From contig CAIXEA010000074.1 in NCBI GenBank assembly GCA_903918315.1, positions 22,171-86,170 of the forward strand: DNA of 64,000 nt, written 5' to 3'. A model generated the notes under the pieces. It was not told the DNA's origin. It saw only the letters and a program-made list of their open reading frames with translations, and ran no database searches. A program made the translations under genes and the position numbers. Below are positions 17,263 through 25,208 of this stretch, piece after piece. The stretch is from an uncultured Acetobacteraceae bacterium. Its GTDB lineage: Bacteria > Pseudomonadota > Alphaproteobacteria > Acetobacterales > Acetobacteraceae. Every line of letters starts with the position of its first letter. Position 1 is the first letter of the stretch.

Positions 17263-18711
17263 TCAGGATTCCAGAAGCCGCCGCAGAAGCTCCACATCTT
17301 CCGCGAAGCTACCGTCCCGTTCCATCAGTTCATTCACCCGCGACACGGCGTGCATGACGGTGGTGTGGTCGCGGTTGCCGAATTTCCGGCCGATTTCCGG
17401 CAGGCTCCGGCTGGTGAGTTGTTTCGCGAGATACATTGCCACCTGCCGCGGCCGCGCGACCTGACGAGCGCGGCGGGCGGACGACATATCGGTCAGCCGG
17501 ATCGCGTAATGTTCCGCTACCCTCTTTTGAATTTCCTCGATCGATATCCGCCGATCATGGGCTTTGAGAAGATCGTGGAGCACTTCGTGCGTGGCTTCGA
17601 GCGTGATCGGTCGACCAAACAAATTGGCATGGGCAATCAAGCGATTTAACGCGCCTTCGAGTTCGCGCACGTTGGAGGTGATTTTATGCGCGAGATATTC
17701 CAAGACCTTCGTCGGCACGGGTATGCCGGCGCGTGCCGCCTTGGTTTCCAGGATCGAAATCCGCAGTTCGTACGTCGTCGTATGCAGGTCGGCTACCATT
17801 CCGCATCCGAGCCGTGTACGCAACCGATCTTCAAGCCCGTCCAGGGCAGAGGGGGATTTATCAGAAGATACAACGATCTGTTTACCGGCTTCGACCAGAT
17901 AATTGAATGTATGGAAGAATTCTTCCTGGGTATTATCTTTCCCAATCAGGAATTGCAGGTCGTCGATCATCAGGACATCGACGCTGCGCAGCTGCTCCTT
18001 GAATTCCATGGTCGATTGCGTGCGGATCGCCGCGATAAACCGGTACATAAATTTTTCGGCGGACATATATGCAACCGAAACAAGGCGCTTGCCCGCGGCT
18101 TCATTGCGCGCTGCGAGTTCCCAGGCGATCGCATGCATCAGGTGGGTTTTACCAAGACCGACACCGCCATAGAGGAACAAGGGGTTGAAGCCCTGGCTGG
18201 CCGGTGCCTCCGCGACACGCCGGGCGCAGGCGTAGGCAAATTCGTTTGGTTTTCCAACCACAAAGGCATCGAATGTGAAGCGGGAGTCGAGCGCGGCAGC
18301 CAGATCCATTCTGGATTCGGGCCGATCATCGCTGTTGGGTTCGAAGACTGGCGTCGTCACCAGGTTCATCGGCTCTGGTTGCGCCGGCCGTGCGGGGGCT
18401 GCCTCAGCGGGCGTAGCAATCGGCGCCACGGTTCCGCCAACGCGAATATCGACCCGACGAATGCTCTCATTTTCGAGCTGCCAGAGGGCGTTCAGGCGGG
18501 TGCCATAGCGGCTGCTGACCCAATCGCGCAGGAACCGCGTTGGAAGGTGGACGGTGACCTCATCCCCTTCGACTCCAACCAGGGTCATCTGCCGCAGCCA
18601 GGTGCGGTACTCGACGTCCCCAACCTCATTCTGAAGGCGACCACGAATGCGCGCCCACTGGGCAGCGACCTGCGATGATTCCACGATCTCCCCCGGCTCG
18701 GTCGTGGACAT
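17263..18711 (-). CDS. dnaA: Chromosomal replication initiator protein DnaA
   Basis: This 482-aa DnaA has all domains: N-terminal domain I (VEYRTWLRQM block), a short linker, AAA+ domain III with Walker A GGVGLGKTHL near 180 and Walker B VLMIDDLQFL near 240, and DNA-binding domain IV with the signature RDHTTVMHAVSRV near 442. It binds DnaA boxes at oriC and opens DNA for replication. The ATG at 18711 has GGGGAG seven bases upstream and is preferred over GTG 18726. The gene lies head-to-tail after rpsT, with the AT-rich gap 18712-19110 between them. Confidence 0.97.
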   Translation of the reverse strand: MSTTEPGEIVESSQVAAQWARIRGRLQNEVGDVEYRTWLRQMTLVGVEGDEVTVHLPTRFLRDWVSSRYGTRLNALWQLENESIRRVDIRVGGTVAPIATPAEAAPARPAQPEPMNLVTTPVFEPNSDDRPESRMDLAAALDSRFTFDAFVVGKPNEFAYACARRVAEAPASQGFNPLFLYGGVGLGKTHLMHAIAWELAARNEAAGKRLVSVAYMSAEKFMYRFIAAIRTQSTMEFKEQLRSVDVLMIDDLQFLIGKDNTQEEFFHTFNYLVEAGKQIVVSSDKSPSALDGLEDRLRTRLGCGMVADLHTTTYELRISILETKAARAGIPVPTKVLEYLAHKITSNVRELEGALNRLIAHANLFGRPITLEATHEVLHDLLKAHDRRISIEEIQKRVAEHYAIRLTDMSSARRARQVARPRQVAMYLAKQLTSRSLPEIGRKFGNRDHTTVMHAVSRVNELMERDGSFAEDVELLRRLLES

Positions 18712-19110
18712 CCTCAGTCTCCCCACTTTCTGGTTATTGGACGCTTGTTCCCCGCATCGCCAAGCCCCGGTGTTGACCGGACAGTTTTTTACTTACATGG
18801 CCAAGCAAAGCCGGCCACGTAACCAGTCGAAAACTTGAAGAGCGAAACGCCCGAACGCTGCTGGCCCATAAGATAAGTCAATTAGCGGACGGACGCAAAC
18901 ACAAATTCGGTCGAACTGAATAGACCAAAATAAAACGCAATGATATTGCGTCCCTTCCGAAATATGTACATGAATACGGCCGCCTCAATCTCTGGTAGAG
19001 ATTAGAAACGACCGTGAAATCAAGATGGAACCGTCAAACGACGATCCTTTTCTTGGCAGATCAGAATATGCACCGCGGAGCCAGCCCGGTCAACCGGGCT
19101 GGTGGCAGGA
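18712..19110. other. AT-rich non-coding gap between rpsT and dnaA with two 7-3-7 palindromes
   Basis: These 399 bases hold no convincing gene and are clearly richer in A and T than the surroundings. Two perfect inverted repeats of the same geometry, 7-bp arms around 3 bases, occur at 18935-18951 (ACGCAAT arm) and 18987-19003 (AATCTCT arm), with centres 52 bases apart. The dnaA promoter should lie on the minus strand here. I see no TTATCCACA-type DnaA box and no GANTC methylation site, so this is not clearly the origin itself. Confidence 0.5.
19081..19102 (-). terminator. Hairpin terminator candidate after rpsT
   Basis: A near-palindrome with 9-10 bp arms (CCAGCCCGGT and ACCGGGCTGG) lies eight bases downstream of the rpsT stop. 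No T run follows on the minus strand, so this is either an imperfect terminator or a 3-prime stabilising hairpin. Confidence 0.45.
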
Positions 19111-19380
19111 TCAGGCGGCAGCGATCGCCTTGATCCGGGCGGAAAGCCGGGACAGCTTGCGCGCGACGGTGTTCAGGTGGGTCACACCCTTGCCGGCCGC
19201 ACGCTGCATTTCCGGCTGCGCTGCCTTCAGGGCATCAGCCGCCGCGGTCTTGTCGCCACTGGCAATCGCCAGCTCGACCTTCTTCACGAAGCTGCGCATG
19301 CGGGACTTGCGGGCCGTGTTGCGCTCAGTGCGCGTGGCGGTCTGACGAATGCGCTTCCGCGCGGATGCTGTGTTGGCCAT
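19111..19380 (-). CDS. rpsT: 30S ribosomal protein S20
   Basis: This 89-aa, strongly basic, helical protein starts [20 protein letters not shown] and ends with a lysine/arginine/alanine-rich helix ([12 protein letters not shown]), as S20 does. It binds 16S rRNA early in small-subunit assembly. Length and composition match the family. The rpsT-dnaA neighbourhood is conserved in several alphaproteobacteria, including Caulobacter, near the replication origin. The promoter lies in 19381-19602, shared with the divergent gene at 19603. Confidence 0.96.
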   Translation of the reverse strand: MANTASARKRIRQTATRTERNTARKSRMRSFVKKVELAIASGDKTAAADALKAAQPEMQRAAGKGVTHLNTVARKLSRLSARIKAIAAA

Positions 19381-19602
19381 GGGCTCTGTAAATCGCCTGC
19401 TGTATGGGTCGCGTGTGGATCGCGCTGTCCCAACGAAGCGAGGCAGCAGCGGAAGGCGGGCGTTTTACGCACAGGATCGGCCAGAGTCAACAAAGGCGCG
19501 CGCAGATCCCTGCATTTGGTCCACACAAGCGCGGCCTATGCGGACTTTCGCCCGCACAACCACAACGGGCATAGTCCCATCACACTCACGGAGAGTTCAA
19601 CC

Positions 19603-21621
19603 ATGCAAACCATCCGGACCGTATGCGCGCATGATTGCCCGGATATGTGCTCGTTGATCGCCACCGTCGACAATGGCCGCGTCGTTCGCATCCAGGGCGA
19701 TCCCGACCACCCCCTGACCGCGGGCTTCGCCTGCGGCAAGGTCAATCGCGATATGGAGCTCGTCCACTCCCCCGAACGCATCACCACGCCGCTCCGTCGC
19801 GTCGGTCCCAAAGGGAGCGGGCAGTTCGAGCCCATCAACTGGGACGACGCGCTGGATACCATCGTCGGGCGCTGGCAATCCATCATCGCGGCCGATGGCC
19901 CAACGTCCATCCTGGGCTATGCCTATAGTGCGCACCAGGGCCTGATGAATCGCGGGCTTCTGAATGGCCTCTTCCACGCCTTGGGCACCAGCCGCCTGCT
20001 CGGCGGCACGGTCTGTGACTCCTGTGCCGAGGCCGCCTGGGATGCCACCGTCGGACCAGGCACCGGCGGCGCAGACCCCTGCTCGGCGACCGAGGCGGAT
20101 CTGATCGTGTCCTGGGGCTCCGACCTGCACGCGACAAACGTCCATCTTTGGGCGAAAATCGAGCAGGCGCGAAAGAACGGCGCCAAGCTGATCGTCATCG
20201 ACCCCCGCCGCACCCGGGCCGCCCAATCCGCCGACACCTACCTTCCCATCCGGATCGGCACTGACTCCGCGCTGGCGCTGGGCGTGATGCATATCCTGGT
20301 GCGTGACGGCAAGACCGACGAAGCCTATCTCGCAGCCCATACAATCGGCTTCGACCGCGTTCGTACTGAGGTCCTGCCACGCTTCACCCCCTCCTATACC
20401 GCCGGGATCACCGGCCTGGCGGAAGCCGATATCGAGCGTTTCGCGGCCCTGTACGGCGCGGCGAAGCGGTCATTTATCCGCATCGGATTCGGCATGAGCC
20501 GCTACACCCATGGCGGCCAGAACCTTCGCGCGGTGGCGCTGCTACCCGGCGTCACCGGGGCCTACGGGCGCTATGGCGGCGGCGCGCTGCTCGCCACGGC
20601 TGCGGCGTTCGACCTGAATTACAACGCGGTCCGCAAACCATCCGGCCCCACGGCCGCACGCACCATCAACCATCTGAAGCTGGGTGAGGCCCTGCTGGAG
20701 GCCAAGGACCCGCCGATCAAAGCGCTGTTCGTCGCCGCCAATAATCCGGCGGTGACCAACCCCGACACGGCAAAGATGCGCGCCGCCCTTGCGCGGGCGG
20801 ACCTGTTCACCGTGGTTCACGATCCTTTCCTGTCCATGACGGCCCGCTACGCCGATATCGTGCTGCCAGCCACGACCTATCTGGAAACCGAGGATTTCTA
20901 CCGCTCCTACGGCACGTACTATATGCAGTACGGACATCAGGTGATCGCGCCACAGGGGCAAGCCTGGTCCAATATCCGGCTGGCCCAGACATTGGCCGGG
21001 CGCATGGGCCTGACCGATCCGGTGTTCAGCATGGGTCAGCGCGAAATCCTCAAACAAATGTTCCAAGGCGCGGGCGGCGCGGCGGCGGCCTTCGATCCCG
21101 CCACCCTGCCAGACCAAGGCCCCGTGTCCATCGCCAGCAAAGACGGACAGGTCTTCCGCACGCCGTCCGGCAAGCTGGAATTCGTATCCGAAACGCTCGC
21201 CGCCCAGGGGCTGCCCGCGATGCCCGATTGGGAACCGGATCCAGAGGCGATGCACCACGCGCGTTACCCGCTTCAGCTACTCACCACCCCAGGCTACTTC
21301 CAGAGCCATACCGCGTTCTCCGGCGTGGCGTTCCTGCGGGGGCGGGAAGGCGCCCCCTGCGCCGTGCTGCACCCCCAGGACGCCGCAGCACGCGGCCTGC
21401 GTGATGGACAGGCCGTGCGCCTCAGCAACCAGCGCGGGACCATCGGTCTGACCCTGCATGTGCGCGATGAGATACAGCCCGGCGTCGTGCTCGTGCCGGG
21501 CCAGCGTCCCGATGCCGAAGCCGTGGCCGGCACCGTCAACATGCTCTGCGCCGACAGTTTTACAGACATGGGGGAAGGCGCGACCTACCAAAGCACCTGG
21601 CTGGACGTCGCGGCCTGGTAG
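19603..21621 (+). CDS. Molybdopterin-dependent oxidoreductase with N-terminal 4Fe-4S cluster
   Basis: This 672-aa protein belongs to the bis-MGD (MopB) family. The N-terminal cluster motif is C8-x3-C12-x3-C16-x27-C44 (VCAHDCPDMCS ... FACGK). Further family blocks are ADLIVSWGSDLHATN, KLIVIDPRRTRAAQSADTYL and VAANNPAVTNPD. A C-terminal dinucleotide-binding domain contains FRTPSGKLEF and PGYFQSHTAFSG. There is no twin-arginine leader, so it is cytoplasmic. The ATG at 19603 begins the conserved domain and is preceded by ACGGAGAG; longer upstream frames are not supported. No partner FeS or membrane subunit is adjacent, so electron acceptor and substrate are unknown. Confidence 0.88.
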   Translation: MQTIRTVCAHDCPDMCSLIATVDNGRVVRIQGDPDHPLTAGFACGKVNRDMELVHSPERITTPLRRVGPKGSGQFEPINWDDALDTIVGRWQSIIAADGPTSILGYAYSAHQGLMNRGLLNGLFHALGTSRLLGGTVCDSCAEAAWDATVGPGTGGADPCSATEADLIVSWGSDLHATNVHLWAKIEQARKNGAKLIVIDPRRTRAAQSADTYLPIRIGTDSALALGVMHILVRDGKTDEAYLAAHTIGFDRVRTEVLPRFTPSYTAGITGLAEADIERFAALYGAAKRSFIRIGFGMSRYTHGGQNLRAVALLPGVTGAYGRYGGGALLATAAAFDLNYNAVRKPSGPTAARTINHLKLGEALLEAKDPPIKALFVAANNPAVTNPDTAKMRAALARADLFTVVHDPFLSMTARYADIVLPATTYLETEDFYRSYGTYYMQYGHQVIAPQGQAWSNIRLAQTLAGRMGLTDPVFSMGQREILKQMFQGAGGAAAAFDPATLPDQGPVSIASKDGQVFRTPSGKLEFVSETLAAQGLPAMPDWEPDPEAMHHARYPLQLLTTPGYFQSHTAFSGVAFLRGREGAPCAVLHPQDAAARGLRDGQAVRLSNQRGTIGLTLHVRDEIQPGVVLVPGQRPDAEAVAGTVNMLCADSFTDMGEGATYQSTWLDVAAW

Positions 21622-21630
21622 CGCGACGAC

Positions 21631-21662
21631 GGCATGAGGCGTTCCGGCCAACGCCTCATGCC
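21631..21662. terminator. Bidirectional terminator between convergent genes
   Basis: A perfect 13-bp stem (GGCATGAGGCGTT paired with AACGCCTCATGCC) and 6-base loop lies nine bases after the oxidoreductase stop. It overlaps the last codons and stop of the convergent MFS gene. Confidence 0.7.
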
Positions 21663-22855
21663 CGTCGCCCCGTCCACATCAGCACACCCTGCCCCGCGAC
21701 CGAAGAGGCCAGCAGGATCACCGCCACCGGCAGGACTGTGCCAGGGCTCCAGCTCTCGACCACGATGGTGCAGAGCATGCCGTACCCCATCTGGATGAAC
21801 CCATACAGGCCCGAGGCCGCACCGATGGCCTGGGGATTGGCACTGACCGAACCAGCCAGAGCAAAGGGGCTCGCCATGCCTGCCCCGATCATGAAGATCG
21901 CGACGGAGGCAACGACGGTGACGACTGAAAGATGGCCGGTCAGCTCGGCCAGCATGAAGCCGCTCGCCCCCACCATACCCATCGCATTGGCCAGCCGCAG
22001 CCCGGTCCGCAACGACACACGGCGCGACAATCGGTTCGCCGCCACACCCCCCAGCCCCACGCCGGCCATGAGAATCAGGTAATAGACCCCGACTTCTTCC
22101 GTCGACCGGTGCAGCCGGTTCTCGAATATGAACGGCGAGGCCGCCATGAACCCGTAAAACGCGGTCGTCGTCAGCGCGCCGGTGAGCGCAAACCCCAGAA
22201 ACACGCGGGACCGGAGCAATCGCGCGTAACCGCGCCCGAACGATAACGGCGCGCGGCGGCTGGCGCTGTCGCGATTGGTCTCTGGCAGAACCAGCACCGC
22301 GGCCAGCAGCGTGACCGTACCGATGGCGACGAGCAGGACATAGCTGGCCCGCCAATGAATGAATGCGGTGATATAGCCGCCCAAGGCCGGGGCGAGGGCG
22401 GGCACCACCGCCATCACGATCGTCAGTAAGGCCAGCTGACCAGCCGCCTTATCCGGCGTGGACCCGTCCCGCACGGCCGCCCGGCCCAGCACCAGCCCCG
22501 CGCATCCGCCGATCGATTGCAGCACCCGGGCGCCGATCAAGACGCCGGCATTGGGGGCAAAGGCGGTGACCGCGCTCGCGATGGTAAACAGCGTCATCCC
22601 CAGCAGCAGCACCGGCCGCCGGCCAAACCGGTCCGACAGCGGCCCATAAACCAGCTGCCCCGCGGCAAGGCCGACAAGATAGAGCGTGATGCTCAATTGC
22701 ACCGTGCTGATGGAAATCCCGAGCGCCCGCGCAGTCGCCGGCAAGGCCGGGATGATCACGTGCATCCCCAGCGTCCCACAGGCCGTCAGCGCCACAAGCA
22801 GCAGGAACGGCGCCCGGTCACGCCCGCCCAGCAACGGGCTGGTCAATAATCGCAT
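21656..22855 (-). CDS. MFS drug exporter, Bcr/CflA type
   Basis: This 399-aa inner-membrane transporter has about 12 hydrophobic helices. The MFS loop 2-3 motif is GPLSDRFGRRPVLLLG near residue 62, and the Bcr/CflA-like block SIGGCAGLVLGRAAVRD follows near 105. This group exports bicyclomycin, chloramphenicol, sulfonamides or cysteine-related compounds by proton antiport; the actual substrate here is unknown. The ATG at 22855 has GAGG eight bases upstream; the longer frame to 22945 adds 30 residues of non-family sequence. It is divergent from the NTF2-like gene. Confidence 0.85.
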   Translation of the reverse strand: MRLLTSPLLGGRDRAPFLLLVALTACGTLGMHVIIPALPATARALGISISTVQLSITLYLVGLAAGQLVYGPLSDRFGRRPVLLLGMTLFTIASAVTAFAPNAGVLIGARVLQSIGGCAGLVLGRAAVRDGSTPDKAAGQLALLTIVMAVVPALAPALGGYITAFIHWRASYVLLVAIGTVTLLAAVLVLPETNRDSASRRAPLSFGRGYARLLRSRVFLGFALTGALTTTAFYGFMAASPFIFENRLHRSTEEVGVYYLILMAGVGLGGVAANRLSRRVSLRTGLRLANAMGMVGASGFMLAELTGHLSVVTVVASVAIFMIGAGMASPFALAGSVSANPQAIGAASGLYGFIQMGYGMLCTIVVESWSPGTVLPVAVILLASSVAGQGVLMWTGRRA

Positions 22856-22875
22856 CGGATGCCTCAATGTCCCTG

Positions 22876-22928
22876 GAGCATGATCGCCTGAGGCGGACTC
22901 ACACGCCAGCGTGAATCGTAAAATCAAC
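22876..22928 (+). repeat. Degenerate copy of the dispersed intergenic repeat (5-prime half only)
   Basis: GAGCATGATCG, a GAGG-GGA block and CGTGAATC...ATCAA follow in the same order and spacing as in the repeats at 23544 and 35633, but with several mismatches and no hairpin half. It lies in the promoter gap between the MFS and NTF2-like genes. Confidence 0.4.
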
Positions 22929-22959
22929 TTTGCTTGCCGCACCATGGGAGGACAGCAAC

Positions 22960-23511
22960 ATGGACACCACCCGCATCCAGGACCGCATGGACATCGAGGC
23001 CTGCCTTCTCCGCTATGTGCGCGGTGTCGATCGCCGCGACTGGGACCGCGTGCGATCCGCCTATCACACCGACGCTTACGACGATCACGGCAATTACAAA
23101 GGCGGGATCGACGGCTTCATCGCGTCCCTGATCAAGCGGCACGCCACCATCGAGCAGTCGATGCACGTCGTCAGCAACATCGACATCACCTTCACCGGGC
23201 CCGACAGCGCGGTCATGGAGGCCTATTTCATCACCCACCAGCGCCTGAGCCCCGCAGCCGGCGACGCGCGCCTGGCCTATCTGCGCGGGACGCCAATAGC
23301 AGCGGATCAGGCCGTGGAGACAGAGGTTATCGGCCGCTACGTCGACCGCATGACCCGCAAGGACGGCGCCTGGCGTATCGCCCACCGGACGGTGGTGTTC
23401 GAGGTCCTGCGCGGCCAACCCGCCCCCGCGGGCGGCGGCCTGTCGGATCAGTGGGCCCTGTCCCGGCGTGACGGCAACGACCCGATCGAGGTCGCGCTGC
23501 GGGGCGGATGA
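22960..23511 (+). CDS. NTF2-like/SnoaL-like family protein
   Basis: This 183-aa cone-fold protein has an N-terminal helix pair DIEACLLRYVRGVDRRDWDR with AYHTDAYDDHGNYKGGIDGF, the DYHxDA-type block common to SnoaL-like domains of ring-hydroxylating or hydratase proteins. A late beta block, RYVDRMTRKDGAWRIAHRTV, also fits. Such proteins are small cyclases, dehydratases or isomerases, or simply ligand binders. The start at 22960 is backed by GGGAGG nine bases upstream. It is divergent from the MFS exporter, which may share its control. Function unknown. Confidence 0.75.
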   Translation: MDTTRIQDRMDIEACLLRYVRGVDRRDWDRVRSAYHTDAYDDHGNYKGGIDGFIASLIKRHATIEQSMHVVSNIDITFTGPDSAVMEAYFITHQRLSPAAGDARLAYLRGTPIAADQAVETEVIGRYVDRMTRKDGAWRIAHRTVVFEVLRGQPAPAGGGLSDQWALSRRDGNDPIEVALRGG

Positions 23512-23543
23512 CCCGGTCGGCGCCCCACCCGTCCTCAGCCTAG

Positions 23544-23650
23544 AGCGTGATCGGCGGAGGTGGAATCACCGGAGCCGTGAATCACGCGATCAAACAATCG
23601 GTTAGTGCATGTCCGGTGCGCCTGAAAGCACCGGACATGCACTAACCGCG
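23544..23650 (+). repeat. Dispersed intergenic repeat copy with perfect 21-bp hairpin
   Basis: About 105 bases nearly identical to 35633-35740. The 5-prime part reads through GGAGGTGGAATCACCGGAGC and on to ATCAAACAATCG. The 3-prime part is a perfect 21-bp stem (23599-23619 with 23628-23648) around an 8-base loop. The right arm contains the stop codon of the convergent holA gene (23642-23644), so the element probably also ends holA transcripts. It looks like a REP- or MITE-like mobile palindrome; it encodes no protein. Confidence 0.85.
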
Positions 23651-24667
23651 TCCGCTCCGCGCGGTCACGGCCGCGCGCCGTGCCATCGCCAGCACGGTGT
23701 TGCGGCAGAGCGCGTCGTCCGGCCAACCCGTGCGCTTGCAGCCGCGCTCCGCCTCCGCCAGCCCCGCCAGAGCGGCATTCAACGCCGGCAGCGGCCATAG
23801 CATCAGGGAGCGAGCGAACGCGCTGGTCCGGCGGTAAAACACCGGCGGCCGCACGGTCTTCACCGCATCGGCCGCGGTCAGTCCCTGCTCCTCCATCGCC
23901 AGCCGCGCCCGGTGCAGCTTCTGGACATGCGCCAGCCCGACACGCAGCACCTGCACCGACGCGGCCCCTTCCGCCATCGCCAGTTCCAGCGCCCGGTCTG
24001 CTGTCGCGACATCACCGGTGGTCGCGGCATACATCGCGTCATCCAGCGACAGGCCCGCGAGGTCACCGACACAGGCCATCGCCGCGTCCAGATCCACCCG
24101 GCCGCCCGCACCAACATACAGCGCCAGCTTCTCCAGCTCCGAGCGGGTCGAGGCCCGATCGGCCCCAAGCTGGGCCGTCAACCATGACACCGCGTCCGGA
24201 TCCGCCCGAACCCCAGCCTCGGTCAGCGTGGTTCGGATCGTCGTTTCCAGCGCGCGCCCTTCCTCGGGATAGCAGCCGATGGCGGCGCCGTCCGGCGCAT
24301 CGTCCAACGCCGTCCGTAAGCGGGACCGTGTGGCCAGCCCGGCCCCTTCCAGCACCACCAAGGCCGGCGCCTTGCCCTTCAGGATCGTCTGGACATGCGC
24401 CGTGGCCGCATCGGTCGCGTCGCGCACACGCACCACCCGGCGGCCGCCGGTCAATGGCAGGGAGGCGGCTTCATCGGGCAGGGTGTTGATGTCGTCGCGC
24501 GACACCTCCGCGACCAGGAACGGGTCATCCAGGGACCCGGCAACGGCACGCACCAACGCCTCCGCCCGTTCGCGGATCATGCCAACATCGTCGCCATAGA
24601 GCAGCACCACGCGGCAGGGGCCGGGGTTCTTCAGAAAGCCCCCGACCTGCGCCGCGGCCAGCTTCAT
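23642..24667 (-). CDS. holA: DNA polymerase III subunit delta
   Basis: This 341-aa clamp-loader subunit opens the beta sliding clamp within the replisome. It starts MKLAAAQVGGFLKNPG with CRVVLLYGDDVGMIRERAE near 25, the typical N-terminal block of delta, then the AAA+-like fold without a working P-loop (ALVVLEGAGLATRSRLR). A C-terminal helical collar (RALELAMAEGASVQVLRVGL-like) follows. The ATG 24667 lies four bases past the lptE stop, placing it last in the DUF3576-leuS-lptE-holA operon, a standard alphaproteobacterial order. The longer frame to 24865 is lptE read out of frame. Its stop lies in the hairpin of the dispersed repeat. Confidence 0.9.
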   Translation of the reverse strand: MKLAAAQVGGFLKNPGPCRVVLLYGDDVGMIRERAEALVRAVAGSLDDPFLVAEVSRDDINTLPDEAASLPLTGGRRVVRVRDATDAATAHVQTILKGKAPALVVLEGAGLATRSRLRTALDDAPDGAAIGCYPEEGRALETTIRTTLTEAGVRADPDAVSWLTAQLGADRASTRSELEKLALYVGAGGRVDLDAAMACVGDLAGLSLDDAMYAATTGDVATADRALELAMAEGAASVQVLRVGLAHVQKLHRARLAMEEQGLTAADAVKTVRPPVFYRRTSAFARSLMLWPLPALNAALAGLAEAERGCKRTGWPDDALCRNTVLAMARRAAVTARSGRG

Positions 24668-24671
24668 CGGG

Positions 24672-25208
24672 TCAGCCCACAGCCGGGTTGGCGCGTTTGC
24701 GGAACCAGATCGCGAGCTGCATCGCCACCTGATCCGCCACCGCCTCGGCGATGCGCTGCTCGACCTTCTCGGTTTCCAGGACGGTCGCGAAATACTGGGT
24801 ATCGAATTGGTTGAACCCGTCCAACACCCGCGCGCTGCCGGAGGCCAAGGCGCTGCGAGTCGCATCGCGGGCGGTCAAGGTCCAGTTGGCGGTGCCGGTC
24901 AGCCGGACCCGCGACGCGGTCGTATCCGGCAGAATGCCGATGGACTCGCCTGCGATCCAGAAATCCACCTTCAGATCGTACCGATGCCGGGTATCGCCGT
25001 CGCTGGCGAACCGCTCCTGCAGCGCCTGGCGCAACAACTGCCCAGGCCGATCCTGGATCGGGTGCACATCCACCGCCGCCAGTTCCCGCGCCGCGACGCC
25101 GGGCTTGCCGGAAGCCGTGGGCATGTAAACCGGCTGGAAACCACAGCCGGCCAACGCGCCCGCGGCCGCGATGCCGAACAGCCCGCGACGGGGGAGCCGG
25201 GCGCTCAT
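24672..25208 (-). CDS. lptE: LPS-assembly lipoprotein LptE
   Basis: This 178-aa outer-membrane lipoprotein plugs the LptD barrel during lipopolysaccharide export. The leader [16 protein letters not shown] has a lipobox (LAGC, Cys22), and CGFQPVY directly after the cysteine is the family hallmark. Its start overlaps the leuS stop as ATGA and holA follows after four bases, the usual leuS-lptE-holA order in Gram-negative bacteria. The sequence of LptE is poorly conserved, so the call rests on lipobox, CGFQPVY and synteny together. Confidence 0.88.
   Translation of the reverse strand: MSARLPRRGLFGIAAAGALAGCGFQPVYMPTASGKPGVAARELAAVDVHPIQDRPGQLLRQALQERFASDGDTRHRYDLKVDFWIAGESIGILPDTTASRVRLTGTANWTLTARDATRSALASGSARVLDGFNQFDTQYFATVLETEKVEQRIAEAVADQVAMQLAIWFRKRANPAVG

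Noticed and set aside
18712..19110. Replication origin between rpsT and dnaA
   Set aside because: No cluster of DnaA boxes and no GANTC site seen; AT content alone is not enough.
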